From positions 1 to 64,000 of the forward strand of contig NZ_PGUY01000008.1 in NCBI RefSeq assembly GCF_002863585.1: a stretch of 64,000 nucleotides of DNA. Reading direction: 5' to 3'. How positions within the stretch are numbered: the stretch's first letter is position 1; each line of letters opens with the position of its first letter. Made by a program: the position numbers and the translations under genes. Below, in pieces: positions 36,991-44,540 of this stretch. The notes under the pieces are model-generated. The model worked only from the letters and a program-made list of their open reading frames with translations, was not told the origin of the DNA and made no database searches. The DNA is from Peribacillus deserti (GTDB lineage: Bacteria; Bacillota; Bacilli; Bacillales; DSM-1321).

Positions 36991-37220
36991 AAAGGCTGTT
37001 TTCGCAAACTTTATTGTTATTGAACAAGTGAGTTGATTGGAACGTGAGGATGCTCGCCGGCTGTGGGGAGTGCTTTTCTCCCCATAGACAGATTGGCATG
37101 ACTCGAGAATCTAAAGCCCTGTAGCTGGATCCAGGAGTCTAGCACCTTACGTTCCAATCGACCTGTTTAACGTAGGTTCACAGATCTAATAAAAAACAAT
37201 AATCTTTTAGAAAAGAGCCT
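36991..37220 (+). repeat. Dispersed MITE-like repeat, copy C (short, both ends present)
   Basis: The left end AAAGGCTGTTTTCGCAAAC and right end CTTTTAGAAAAGAGCCT are imperfect inverted repeats. Inside them lies a second inverted pair, TTGATTGGAACGTGAGGATG and its partner CACCTTACGTTCCAATCGAC. The centre matches the right half of copy B (GCCGGCTGTGGGGAGTGCTT). Confidence 0.75.
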
Positions 37221-37230
37221 AAATAAAAGA

Positions 37231-37253
37231 CCCTGAAGAAATGATCTTCAGGG
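37231..37253 (-). terminator. csbD terminator
   Basis: CCCTGAAGA and TCTTCAGGG pair around five bases. On the minus strand TCTTTTATTT follows. Confidence 0.75.
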
Positions 37254-37270
37254 CCAGTGTAATCCTAAAT

Positions 37271-37450
37271 TTATTTATCTGTAAATGTGTTTTTCAGATC
37301 CCCGACAGTATCCTGCAGGGTACCCTTAGCTTTATGTGCTTTTCCTTCTGCCTGCATATCTCGGTCGTTGGTCGCATTGCCGACCTGGTCCTTGAATTCA
37401 CCTTTTACCTTGCTCACTGCGCCTTTTAATTTATCCGAAGTTCCACTCAT
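37271..37450 (-). CDS. csbD: CsbD family general-stress protein
   Basis: A 59-residue hydrophilic helical protein from the ATG at 37450, eight bases after GGAGGAG. An ATG two codons earlier is too close to that site. The CsbD pattern is complete: DKLKGAVSKVKGEFKDQVG near residues 6-24 and AEGKAHKAKGTLQDTVGDLK near 34-53. Members are strongly induced under stress by sigma-B. A near-perfect sigma-B promoter is present upstream. Molecular function is unknown. Confidence 0.92.
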   Translation of the reverse strand: MSGTSDKLKGAVSKVKGEFKDQVGNATNDRDMQAEGKAHKAKGTLQDTVGDLKNTFTDK

Positions 37451-37485
37451 ATTCATTCTCCTCCTTTTAAATTGTATATTACTAA

Positions 37486-37510
37486 ATACCCTTATCAGAG
37501 AGGATAAAAC
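37486..37510 (-). promoter_or_regulatory. Sigma-B promoter of csbD
   Basis: On the minus strand GTTTTA and GGGTAT are separated by 13 bases, 36 bases upstream of the csbD start. Confidence 0.8.
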
Positions 37511-37531
37511 ATGTCTATAACATAGAAAAAA

Positions 37532-37553
37532 AAGAGCATGGGTCCATGCTCTT
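37532..37553 (-). terminator. rsbS-rsbT terminator
   Basis: AAGAGCATG and CATGCTCTT form a perfect stem followed by TTTTTTTC on the minus strand, 12 bases past the rsbT stop. Confidence 0.85.
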
Positions 37554-37564
37554 ACAACGAGATA

Positions 37565-37966
37565 TTACTTTAGCCACTTGATAGCTGTAATTTTAGTGCC
37601 TTCCCCAACGACGGAATCGATCGTAAAATCATCCATCAGCCTTTTCACCCCTGGAACTCCTGCTCCCAGTCCGCCTGAGGTGGTATATCCGTCTTCTAAG
37701 GCAAGCTTAATGTCCTTAATCCCCGGTCCTTTATCAACGGCAGTGATTCTCAAACCGGTTTTGTTTTGTTCTTCTATATGTTCTAGAATAATATTCCCTG
37801 GAAGAGCATATAAATATATGTTTCTTGCTAATTCAGATATTGCTGTAGTAATTCTCGCTTGATCGACTATGCTGAATGAAAGTTTTCTCGCAGCATCCCT
37901 GCCCGCCTGGCGGGCAGCCACAATATCCCACTCGCATATGATAGGAATATTCATATGTGAGGTCAT
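37565..37966 (-). CDS. rsbT: RsbT-type serine kinase, stressosome switch protein
   Basis: A 133-residue GHKL-fold kinase with [12 protein letters not shown] near residues 42-53 (N-box), DKGPGIKD near 78-85, and [17 protein letters not shown] near 97-113. In B. subtilis RsbT phosphorylates RsbS and RsbR in the stressosome, then leaves to activate the phosphatase RsbU, leading to sigma-B release. The start codon overlaps the rsbS stop (ATGA). No rsbR, rsbU, rsbV, rsbW or sigB lies next to it, so this is an orphan module. It may be a second copy. Confidence 0.92.
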   Translation of the reverse strand: MTSHMNIPIICEWDIVAARQAGRDAARKLSFSIVDQARITTAISELARNIYLYALPGNIILEHIEEQNKTGLRITAVDKGPGIKDIKLALEDGYTTSGGLGAGVPGVKRLMDDFTIDSVVGEGTKITAIKWLK

Positions 37967-38319
37967 TGTACACCACTTTGATTTAAGATCTGAATACCCT
38001 TTTCTAAGTCGATGGCAGTATTTGCCTCGTTTAAATCAATACCAAGCTCAATCAAGGTAATAGCGACGGATGGCTGAATTCCGGTCAATACTACCTGGCT
38101 TCCCATTAAACCGGACATACTTACTATGTCACCAAGGACCTTAGCAATAAATGAATCAATCATATCTAAAGAAGTCAGATCAATCACTACTCCGCCAGCG
38201 GTTGTCTGATGAATTTTTTCGAGAAGATCTTCCTGTAATTGTAACGCGCTTTGATCATCCAATTCAATTTGAATTGAAACAAGCAAAAGATTATTAAGCT
38301 TTAATATAGGAATTCTCAT
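37963..38319 (-). CDS. rsbS: RsbS-type STAS-domain antagonist
   Basis: A 118-residue STAS protein that holds RsbT inactive in the stressosome. The phosphorylation-site region [18 protein letters not shown] places the acceptor at Ser56. [22 protein letters not shown] near 72-93 is typical. The ATG follows GCGAGGGGG. It is translationally coupled to rsbT. The upstream gene is a microprotein, not rsbR. Confidence 0.92.
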   Translation of the reverse strand: MRIPILKLNNLLLVSIQIELDDQSALQLQEDLLEKIHQTTAGGVVIDLTSLDMIDSFIAKVLGDIVSMSGLMGSQVVLTGIQPSVAITLIELGIDLNEANTAIDLEKGIQILNQSGVQ

Positions 38320-38461
38320 ACGTGTTCCCCCTCGCTTACACTAGTCCATTTTACTACACTTTTTGCAAGCTAAGTAAGATCGTACCAAATTTTTTTTATC
38401 TCGGATACAAGAGTTTGTATATTACCATAAATTCCCTTTCACAAGTTTAAACAAACGTACA

Positions 38462-38623
38462 TTATGTATTGGTTTTAATTACTTGATGCTGTATTTTTTT
38501 ATGAGTCAGTTCTTTTGAAACAACTTCTTTAAAGTCATCGTTTTTGGGGACAAATTTTGAATTCTGAAGGACTGCATCATCCAGATTGTTAGTTGGTGCG
38601 GCTTGCCCATTCCATCGTTCCAT
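38462..38623 (-). CDS. Hydrophilic microprotein (53 residues)
   Basis: The ATG at 38623 follows AAAGGGAGGG. The sequence is polar and Asn/Lys-rich (NGQAAPTNNLDDAVLQNSKF, then DDFKEVVSKELTHKK) with one amphipathic helix likely in the second half. The family was not recognised. It lies upstream of rsbS, in the same direction, 143 bases away. Confidence 0.55.
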   Translation of the reverse strand: MERWNGQAAPTNNLDDAVLQNSKFVPKNDDFKEVVSKELTHKKIQHQVIKTNT

Positions 38624-38758
38624 ATATGTTCTTCCCTCCCTTTTTGTTCAGTATTAAACAAGACCTTAAAAAAATACACTCCTTTTTTGAAAATGTTTCT
38701 AAAACCGGATAACGTGCCGCCAACAGAAGAAACTATGAAAAAGGAGTGCACACTGTTT

Positions 38759-38854
38759 ATGTTTGATTTCCCGCTCATACAAACTAATTTTTGGGATGGT
38801 GTGATAGCCGTTCCTATTGTCATGGTCATAACTCAAGTATGCAAAATGGTATGA
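38759..38854 (+). CDS. Possible single-span membrane microprotein (31 residues)
   Basis: The ATG at 38759 has AAGGAG twelve bases upstream. The product has an aromatic N-terminus (FDFPLIQTNFWDG) and one hydrophobic helix (VIAVPIVMVITQVCKMV), suggestive of a small membrane or holin-like peptide. It is convergent with nothing and lies opposite the neighbouring genes. A longer start at 38732 is possible. Confidence 0.4.
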   Translation: MFDFPLIQTNFWDGVIAVPIVMVITQVCKMV

Positions 38855-39052
38855 AAGGTTCCTAAGTATTTGATTCCCTATTTTACTCTCGTGATTAGCC
38901 TCGCGAGATTGTTGTTCTTTAGTCGTCCTAATCATTTTTAGGGAGCCTTGTTTATGGGCTATTCTTATGGATATAGAGCAATCGGTACTCACTCATCGCT
39001 GAAAAATAGCAGAGGCCTTTCGAAATGATAGCATTACACTTCTAAAACTTGA

Positions 39053-39853
39053 CTAGTTTCTGGCCCGAGGCTTACCAGGGTTGCACTCAGGCTCCTCTAA
39101 TTTTGCGGACTCTGCGAGTTTGGACAAATAATAACATTCTTCCCGTGCCATATGGTCAGCCATTAATACTGAAAATGTACCCAGTACATAATCAGAAAGC
39201 CTCAGTTCTTCTACTTCCTCTAGAAACATTTTAAAAATCTCAATTTCTAGCTTTACATCTTTATTCATTTTTTCTAGAGCAGGAAAGCTGGTAATATTCG
39301 CCCTTAGATAGCCTGTCAGCTCGATAGCCTTAAGATAAAATTGTTCGAATGTCTTTTCAAATAGAGCGGTCTTATACTTTAGATCTTTTTCTGTCGAATC
39401 TAAAGTATCATGGATACCCCCGGCATGGCCCGAGGCATCCAGCAGCCAAAGCAGATGATGATGAAGTTCGTGAAAAACAGGCGGCTTCTCGTCTCTTTCT
39501 AAGAACCTAATTATTAAAAGGTACTCTTCTAATTCATTAACCATATGGTTGATAAAAGTCGGAGTCAAATGTATCGTAATTCTCCCTAAAACATGGCGGC
39601 GGATTATAGAGAGCTTGAACTCGCGAAAATTCAGGGACAGCTCTTTAGCCATCTTCGTAAAAGGAACCACCTCTTCAGGTTCCAGGTTTTTGGCAGCATT
39701 CAGCAAGTCGTCATATCTCTTCTTAAAAAATTCAGCCTTTACAATGTCCTCTTTCTCCTTTGGTGCCAATGATTCTAAAATAAACCTGCTATGGTCACCC
39801 AGAACTTGCAGCCAAAAGGTATGTTCAAACACAGCTTCTTTTAAGTTGCTCAC
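39053..39853 (-). CDS. DUF2935 protein, likely iron-binding four-helix bundle
   Basis: From the GTG at 39853, after GGAGGGAGAAC, this is 266 residues. DUF2935 proteins carry two related helical bundles with clustered His and Glu. Here these are FEHTFWLQVLGDHSRFI near residue 8, FHELHHHLLWLLDASGHAGGIHDTLD near 137, and MADHMAREECYYL near 233. The pattern implies a hemerythrin-like di-metal site, but the function is unproven. The ATG five codons earlier lies inside the ribosome binding site. Confidence 0.85.
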   Translation of the reverse strand: MSNLKEAVFEHTFWLQVLGDHSRFILESLAPKEKEDIVKAEFFKKRYDDLLNAAKNLEPEEVVPFTKMAKELSLNFREFKLSIIRRHVLGRITIHLTPTFINHMVNELEEYLLIIRFLERDEKPPVFHELHHHLLWLLDASGHAGGIHDTLDSTEKDLKYKTALFEKTFEQFYLKAIELTGYLRANITSFPALEKMNKDVKLEIEIFKMFLEEVEELRLSDYVLGTFSVLMADHMAREECYYLSKLAESAKLEEPECNPGKPRARN

Positions 39854-40058
39854 ACGTTCTCCCTCCATTCTAGCCCTGCTTCCTTATATTCTATAGATGC
39901 ACAAGCAGGAATATTTCTAAAAACAAAGCTTGTGTGGAGAAACCTGTATGTATCATGTGAGCAAGTTCAGCTGCTTTAAGAGCAAAAATGATAACAACCT
40001 GAGCAGCTTATGATCAGCTCCTTCTAATTGACAGCATTAATGTGAGGGCAGTAAAATA

Positions 40059-40074
40059 GCCCGCATTTGCGGGC
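40059..40074 (-). terminator. Terminator after the alpha/beta hydrolase gene
   Basis: GCCCGC and GCGGGC pair around ATTT. On the minus strand TATTTTAC follows. Confidence 0.7.
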
Positions 40075-40083
40075 CTTAGGCAG

Positions 40084-40924
40084 TTATAGTTGGTTTATGT
40101 GCTTCCAAGTACAGAAAAGTCCATTTATGATTCTGTCCACTATAGTCTTTTCTGTAAAATAGCCTCCGTGTGACAGTGGATTCCAGCTTGTCAGCATATT
40201 CCCTGAATTGATTTGTATGTCTTCCGTTACTGCTTTTTGATAGCTTTCATTAAGTCCCTTTAACGGGAAAGACAAAATATCGTCTCTATCATAAAAATTA
40301 ATCCATTCACCTGATAGATCCGGGTACCACTTTTTTTGCTGTGGCGGAGGAATTATCACCGGTCTATTAAAATCCGAATATCGAAGGCTCCAAAGTGGCA
40401 GAGACGTGCCCATTGAATAAAATAACGACAGTGTTTCCCCTCTTTCTAATGGAGTTTGCAGGCTTGGATTTGAAGTGAGGTTATATTGGAGATCGTAGAA
40501 GTAATTGCTTGCGATCACCGTACCAAGACTGTGGGAAATCACACATAGAACGGAATCCTCTCCTGCTTTTGCTGCCAGCCATTGTAATGATTCCCTGACC
40601 TTTTCGTGGACTCGGTAATAATTATGGGTGTTTGATTCCACAGGCTGATAGGCGATGGCATCCCCAAGATAGGATATGATGAATCTCCTAAGCTCCTGGA
40701 AATGTAAGTCATATGCCTTTACTGAGCTTTCGAATAATTCCTCCTCCCGTTTTTTAAACACATCGGCCCAAAAGATAGGTTTAATAACCAGCTGCTGTGA
40801 CTCATTCGTGATATGTCTTGTTTTTTGGTAAAAGTCATATTGAAGCTGCTTGGCTATTTCTTCTGCGTACTCCTCTAATTGATTTCCCATTCCATGAATG
40901 ATGGCAACCGCTATTTTTTTTCAT
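40084..40924 (-). CDS. Alpha/beta hydrolase, start separated by an A8 frameshift
   Basis: The main frame (40084-40890) carries the nucleophile elbow VISHSLGTVIAS near residue 118 and a C-terminal His in SHGGYF, as in lipase/esterase-like serine hydrolases. Its N-terminus is incomplete from the first ATG in frame. The upstream in-frame codons give AVAIIHGMGNQ, the usual first strand plus oxyanion loop. The only start with a good site (CTGGAGG, ATG at 40922-40924) is one base out of frame, because eight A follow the ATG where seven would restore it. It is therefore a frameshift, a sequencing error, or a slippage-controlled gene. Confidence 0.75.
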
Positions 40925-40981
40925 TCAAGTCCTCCAGCAAAATGATAATGATAGGTATTCACATTATCTAAAAAAAATAAT

Positions 40982-41001
40982 AACCTGGCAAATGCCAGGT
41001 T
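40982..41001 (-). terminator. Terminator
   Basis: AACCTGGCA and TGCCAGGTT form a perfect stem just past the stop of the 88-residue protein gene. Confidence 0.75.
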
Positions 41002-41008
41002 AAAAGTT

Positions 41009-41275
41009 TTACTGTTGTATCGTTTTATTGTAATAATGCACTCCATATTGCGAGCCTTCATCCACCATTTTATTATCTTCAATATCATGAGGGTCAGGAA
41101 GTCCAGCCTTTTCAACCGGCAGACTATGATTTTGTGACTTTGAAAGCATTCCACGAATTTTACTGTTCATATCCTGAGCTTTTAGTTTAAATTTAACCCG
41201 TTTTTCTTTATCCATCAGGAAATAGGCTGCCACCCCAGCGGCAAGAGCCGGTACCAATACATTTTGCTTTCTCAT
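41009..41275 (-). CDS. Hypothetical membrane-anchored protein (88 residues)
   Basis: An N-terminal hydrophobic helix (VLVPALAAGVAAYFLM) is followed by a basic stretch (DKEKRVKFKLKAQ) and a polar tail ending in YNKTIQQ. The layout resembles YtxH-type small envelope stress proteins, but the family was not recognised. The ATG follows GGAAGGGGAAG. A sigma-B-like promoter lies about 50 bases upstream. Confidence 0.62.
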   Translation of the reverse strand: MRKQNVLVPALAAGVAAYFLMDKEKRVKFKLKAQDMNSKIRGMLSKSQNHSLPVEKAGLPDPHDIEDNKMVDEGSQYGVHYYNKTIQQ

Positions 41276-41328
41276 GCTATCTTCCCCTTCCTACTTTTAG
41301 CTTATATATATCTGTCTCTTCTTTCTAT

Positions 41329-41353
41329 TTTCCCCATTTGACGGTCTTCAAAC
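41329..41353 (-). promoter_or_regulatory. Sigma-B-like promoter
   Basis: On the minus strand GTTTGA and GGGAAA are separated by 13 bases, upstream of the 88-residue protein gene. Confidence 0.45.
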
Positions 41354-41539
41354 TTTTTCATAATGTTTCTTATAAAGACATCAAGAATCAATCCGGATAA
41401 TACAATGTTTCAATAAGCTTTAGAGGCACAGCGTTAATGATCGCAGCCGGTTTGTGTCACAAGTTCTTTCTTTTTTCTTTTGCGCCCATTACATGTAAAA
41501 TTAAATAAATCCTACAAAAAAGATGAAGGGAGAATGCAG

Positions 41540-42337
41540 ATGATCAGCCTGGATCATATAGTTCATGCCGTACATAATAGGAAATCAGCAGAGAGCTCCT
41601 TTATCCGACAAGGATTTCATGTCTTTGAAGGAGGAAAACATGAAGATTGGGGAACAAGTAACAGTTTATCTTATTTTGGCAGCAGCTATATAGAGTTTAT
41701 ATCGATCGACCAGGCAGAAAAGGCGGCTATCAGCGAGAACCCTCTAATTATGCAGTTGACTAAGAAAGCTGACGAGGGAGTTTATCAGACTGCCCTAAGA
41801 ACCGATAATATTGAAGGCGACGCTGTAACCCTAAGTAAGCTTGGGCTGCAAGTAACCGGCCCTTTTTTGGGCAGCAGAAAAACTGAAGAAGGAAGCACGC
41901 TTTCTTGGAAAATGATGTTTGTGTCCTCTCCACACTCTACATTTGAACTGCCATTTTTTATTGAGTGGAATCAGCCAGCACATTTGAGAATTGACCGGAT
42001 GAGGAATGAAGGGATTATTAAAGACCACACGAATGGCGCCCGGCAGATCAGTAGTGTCTTTTATGCAGTGAAAGATATAGGATCCGTGCTGCCAAACTGG
42101 AATAAATGGTTCAACACTAAGAAAATAAAGGCATATACGAACAGCCAGGAATTGAATGCCATTTGTACAGAAGTAAAAATAAGCGATGCAAGCTTTACTT
42201 TCTTTGAACCTAAAGGGGAAGGCATGATCAAGGAAATTATTAAACATCAAGGGGAAGGCCCTTTCGGAGCTGAATTTAAAGGGGCGAATGGAAGTTCCGT
42301 TGTTCATGTTCTAAGCGGGGGATATTACAGCTATTAG
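41540..42337 (+). CDS. VOC-family protein (glyoxalase-like domain)
   Basis: From the ATG at 41540, after GAAGGGAGA, this is a 265-residue protein opening with SLDHIVHAV, the first metal-ligand strand of glyoxalase-like (PF13468-type) proteins. YIEFISID supplies the acidic ligand near residue 55. A second half-domain begins near 170 (ISSVFYAVKDIG). The C-terminus GSSVVHVLSGG is typical. The substrate is unknown. The frame extends upstream to 41480 without a better site. Confidence 0.78.
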   Translation: MISLDHIVHAVHNRKSAESSFIRQGFHVFEGGKHEDWGTSNSLSYFGSSYIEFISIDQAEKAAISENPLIMQLTKKADEGVYQTALRTDNIEGDAVTLSKLGLQVTGPFLGSRKTEEGSTLSWKMMFVSSPHSTFELPFFIEWNQPAHLRIDRMRNEGIIKDHTNGARQISSVFYAVKDIGSVLPNWNKWFNTKKIKAYTNSQELNAICTEVKISDASFTFFEPKGEGMIKEIIKHQGEGPFGAEFKGANGSSVVHVLSGGYYSY

Positions 42338-42342
42338 AAAAA

Positions 42343-42374
42343 GTGCCAGGATTATGATGATAATCCTGGCACTC
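42343..42374 (+). terminator. Terminator after the VOC gene
   Basis: AGTGCCAGGATTAT and ATAATCCTGGCACT form a perfect 14-base stem around GATG. Confidence 0.85.
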
Positions 42375-42439
42375 TCTGTTATGCTGCGATTATGCTAGTC
42401 GGATGGCTGCCTTCATTCTATAAAGGCTCTATCTTAGTA

Positions 42440-42487
42440 AGCCAAACATTCTTCGCTAAAAGAAGCCACCGTTCTCCGCTTTTCTAC
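42440..42487 (-). repeat. Fragment of the dispersed repeat (copy F)
   Basis: On the minus strand AGAAAAGCGGAGAACGGTGG and nearby bases match the inner part of copies A, B and E. It overlaps the last codon of the DUF378 gene. Confidence 0.5.
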
Positions 42488-42672
42488 TTCCCGGTAAACC
42501 TCAAATATATATGATAGAGAGCCGATAAGCCTACCAGCCAATAAATCGTATCTACAAATGAAGGCATTGTACTGAATATTTCTGTAACTAGATTAAAACC
42601 AATTGCTTCAAACAGCCAGTTAAGACCGCCTATGACTAATAGAACCCAGGAAAGATTGTATAAAAATCTCAT
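42484..42672 (-). CDS. DUF378 domain-containing small membrane protein
   Basis: A 62-residue protein with two hydrophobic helices and the DUF378 pattern LVIGGLNWLFEAIGFN near 12-27 and IYWLVGLSALYHIY near 43-56. It corresponds to YuzA-like proteins. The ATG follows AAGGAGG. The function is unknown. The 3' end has been invaded or replaced by a fragment of the dispersed repeat. Confidence 0.85.
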   Translation of the reverse strand: MRFLYNLSWVLLVIGGLNWLFEAIGFNLVTEIFSTMPSFVDTIYWLVGLSALYHIYLRFTGK

Positions 42673-42852
42673 GAAGTAACCTCCTTATACGGAAATTGAG
42701 AGCGCTTTCCGTATATTGTATTCTTCATGATTTAAGTTTGACAGCCTATAATGAGTACATAGAAAATAGGGGGTGCGGACAAGCATTTCTATCGAGACAT
42801 AACGGGACATATCTACATTGTCAGGAAATTTGCCTGAGAAGTTTTTTGGGGA

Positions 42853-42882
42853 AAACAGGGGATGGGCGCCCATTCCCTGTTT
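42853..42882 (-). terminator. Terminator
   Basis: AAACAGGGGATGGG and CCCATTCCCTGTTT arms pair with one mismatch, six bases past the 44-residue protein gene stop. Confidence 0.75.
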
Positions 42883-42887
42883 CTTTG

Positions 42888-43022
42888 TTATTTCTCGTTA
42901 CGGAATGTTCTTTTCGATGAAGCTGGACCCATTGCGTCAGATAATGTATCAATTTTTCGTTTATCTCCAGTCTGGTATCTTCCGTCCTGCATCCTATTGT
43001 TCCCACCCTGATTTTTGGCCAT
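42888..43022 (-). CDS. Polar microprotein (44 residues)
   Basis: The ATG at 43022 follows AGAGGTGAAAGAC. The product is basic and polar (AKNQGGNNRMQDGRYQTGDK, then DAMGPASSKRTFRNEK) with no hydrophobic segment. Its composition is like small spore or stress proteins, but the family was not recognised. A terminator immediately follows the stop. Confidence 0.55.
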   Translation of the reverse strand: MAKNQGGNNRMQDGRYQTGDKRKIDTLSDAMGPASSKRTFRNEK

Positions 43023-43071
43023 GTCTTTCACCTCTTTTCCTTTAATTCGATGATTTATTTAGAAAAAAAGA

Positions 43072-43093
43072 CTAAAGAATGTTGTTCTTTAGC
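43072..43093 (-). terminator. ykuS terminator
   Basis: CTAAAGAA and TTCTTTAG pair around a short loop. On the minus strand TCTTTTTTTC follows. Confidence 0.8.
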
Positions 43094-43151
43094 CTTCCCC
43101 ATTTTTACTCATATCCAGTCCATCTTACAGGCGATCTACCTACAGACATGA

Positions 43152-43394
43152 TCAGCTAAGTCTATTCTCAACATGGCTGCACACTTCATCCGCAGTGAGG
43201 CCATTTGCCTCAATAACTGACCCCTGGATTGCAGCATCTGACATTCCCATAACATTGGAATCAAGCCCGGTAATTACACAGGCATCGCAGCCTTGTGCAT
43301 CAGATTCCTGCTTTAATTCCACTACTTCATGGCCGCGGCTGCGCAATGCTTCAGATACATTCGTTAAAGATTCTTCTACTCCAATTCTTGCCAT
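43152..43394 (-). CDS. ykuS: YkuS family (UPF0180) protein
   Basis: An 80-residue protein matching UPF0180 along its length: [20 protein letters not shown], then the Cys-containing [17 protein letters not shown], then [12 protein letters not shown]. It is a small alpha/beta protein of unknown function conserved in Bacillaceae. The ATG follows AAGGAGGTG. Confidence 0.9.
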   Translation of the reverse strand: MARIGVEESLTNVSEALRSRGHEVVELKQESDAQGCDACVITGLDSNVMGMSDAAIQGSVIEANGLTADEVCSHVENRLS

Positions 43395-43506
43395 GATAAC
43401 ACCTCCTTACGTATGTAAATTGTCCCAATATACCTTAAACTATTCCTGCTAATTATAAAGTCCGATTGCTCTGGAGACAGTAAGGGTATGGAGGTGGATA
43501 TATCAT

Positions 43507-43644
43507 ATGAACAAAATTAAGCAAGACGCTTCTACAGCCGGTCTTAGTTCATCAAAAGTAAAAGGTCAGGGAACCACCAATCAAGAGACTGGATCCATTG
43601 AGATGGGTTCATCCAGGAAAAAACAAAAAACACATTCTAAATAA
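43507..43644 (+). CDS. Ser/Lys/Gly-rich microprotein (45 residues)
   Basis: The ATG at 43507 follows ATGGAGGTGG. The product is polar and basic (NKIKQDASTAGLSSSKVKG, then IEMGSSRKKQKTHSK) and resembles small acid-soluble spore-type proteins in composition, although no SASP family motif is seen. It is a monocistronic gene. Confidence 0.55.
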   Translation: MNKIKQDASTAGLSSSKVKGQGTTNQETGSIEMGSSRKKQKTHSK

Positions 43645-43775
43645 ATAAAGCTGGCTCTGCGGCTGGCTGTTGATGATCAGCCGCTGCCTGCCCATTTATA
43701 AACTGCTTTCTCCTATAAATACGGTATACATATACTATATAGATTGAAAAAGTGAGAACCGAGGAGGAATTATAA

Positions 43776-44219
43776 TTGTCTAAGGAAAATGTAGATGATT
43801 ATTTACAACAGGGGATATACGGACAAAAGGAGCTTAAACCTGAGGAAAAGCGAAAATTCCTGGGCACCTATAGAGAGAGAGTGATTGTTGCCCTTCTGGT
43901 CGGCCAGGTCGCGGAAAATCAAGTATATACAGATATTGAAGCTGCGATTAAGAAGTATCCTCAGTCTTCCCTTTTATTGAATGGGGAAATCTCATATTCC
44001 CACTTAAGTAAATATGTTAAACTCGCCAATCAGCACCATATTCCCTATAAAGTCGTTTCAAACCTTGAAACGGATACGGACATCGGGCTTGTCCTTGCTT
44101 CTAAAAATGCGATTGATATAAAGGACATTTATGTAAACAAGCATAAACCAGCTGTATTCCAACCATCGAAGAAGCAAAAAGGAAAGGGCATATTTTCAAT
44201 TTTCCGCAGAAATAAATGA
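43776..44219 (+). CDS. yueI: YueI family (DUF1694) protein
   Basis: A 147-residue protein that starts at TTG after GAGGAGGAAT. The DUF1694 features are VDDYLQQGIYGQKELKPEEKRKFLGTYRERV at residues 6-36, a Rossmann-like core with VALLVGQV, and LLNGEISYSHLSKYVKLAN near residue 68. The basic tail KKQKGKGIFSIFRRNK is usual. The structural fold resembles L7Ae/ribosomal L30e-like proteins. The function is unknown. Confidence 0.88.
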   Translation: MSKENVDDYLQQGIYGQKELKPEEKRKFLGTYRERVIVALLVGQVAENQVYTDIEAAIKKYPQSSLLLNGEISYSHLSKYVKLANQHHIPYKVVSNLETDTDIGLVLASKNAIDIKDIYVNKHKPAVFQPSKKQKGKGIFSIFRRNK

Positions 44220-44479
44220 GGAAAATAACGCGACTGGTTCTGTAGAGTTTTACCATAGTTCGATGGACTTCGGACTTCCCATATTGTTAAACAGATTGTT
44301 CGCACCCTTTGTATTGCGGGGCGATTCGGGGAGTTTTTTTTACTGCGGAAAAACCACTCAGATTTCTGGTAAGTTAGCCAAATCTTATTGGAATCCGTGA
44401 CTATTTGTTTGATGGCCAAAGACAATAATAACGGATAGTCAAGGTATGTATGGGGCGAAAAATATCCAGCAAAAATTGA
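44220..44479. other. Intergenic stretch with no recognised feature
   Basis: No ribosome-binding-site-supported frame was found. A 120-codon open frame on the minus strand overlaps the yueI end and is not accepted. Confidence 0.45.
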
Positions 44480-44503
44480 AAAGGACCACATCGGGTCCTT
44501 TTT
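44480..44503 (-). terminator. Terminator of the ABC exporter operon
   Basis: AAAGGACC and GGTCCTTT form a perfect stem, followed on the minus strand by TTCAATTTTTGC. It lies about 38 bases past the second ABC gene. Confidence 0.7.
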
Positions 44504-44540
44504 CGTTCATAGGTAAAAATATCATGGCAGCAATGATCAT

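Noticed and set aside
37963-38319. Full sigma-B operon
   Set aside because: Only rsbS and rsbT are present, and neighbouring genes are unrelated.
44129-44491. 120-codon minus-strand frame
   Set aside because: It overlaps the end of yueI and lacks a ribosome binding site.
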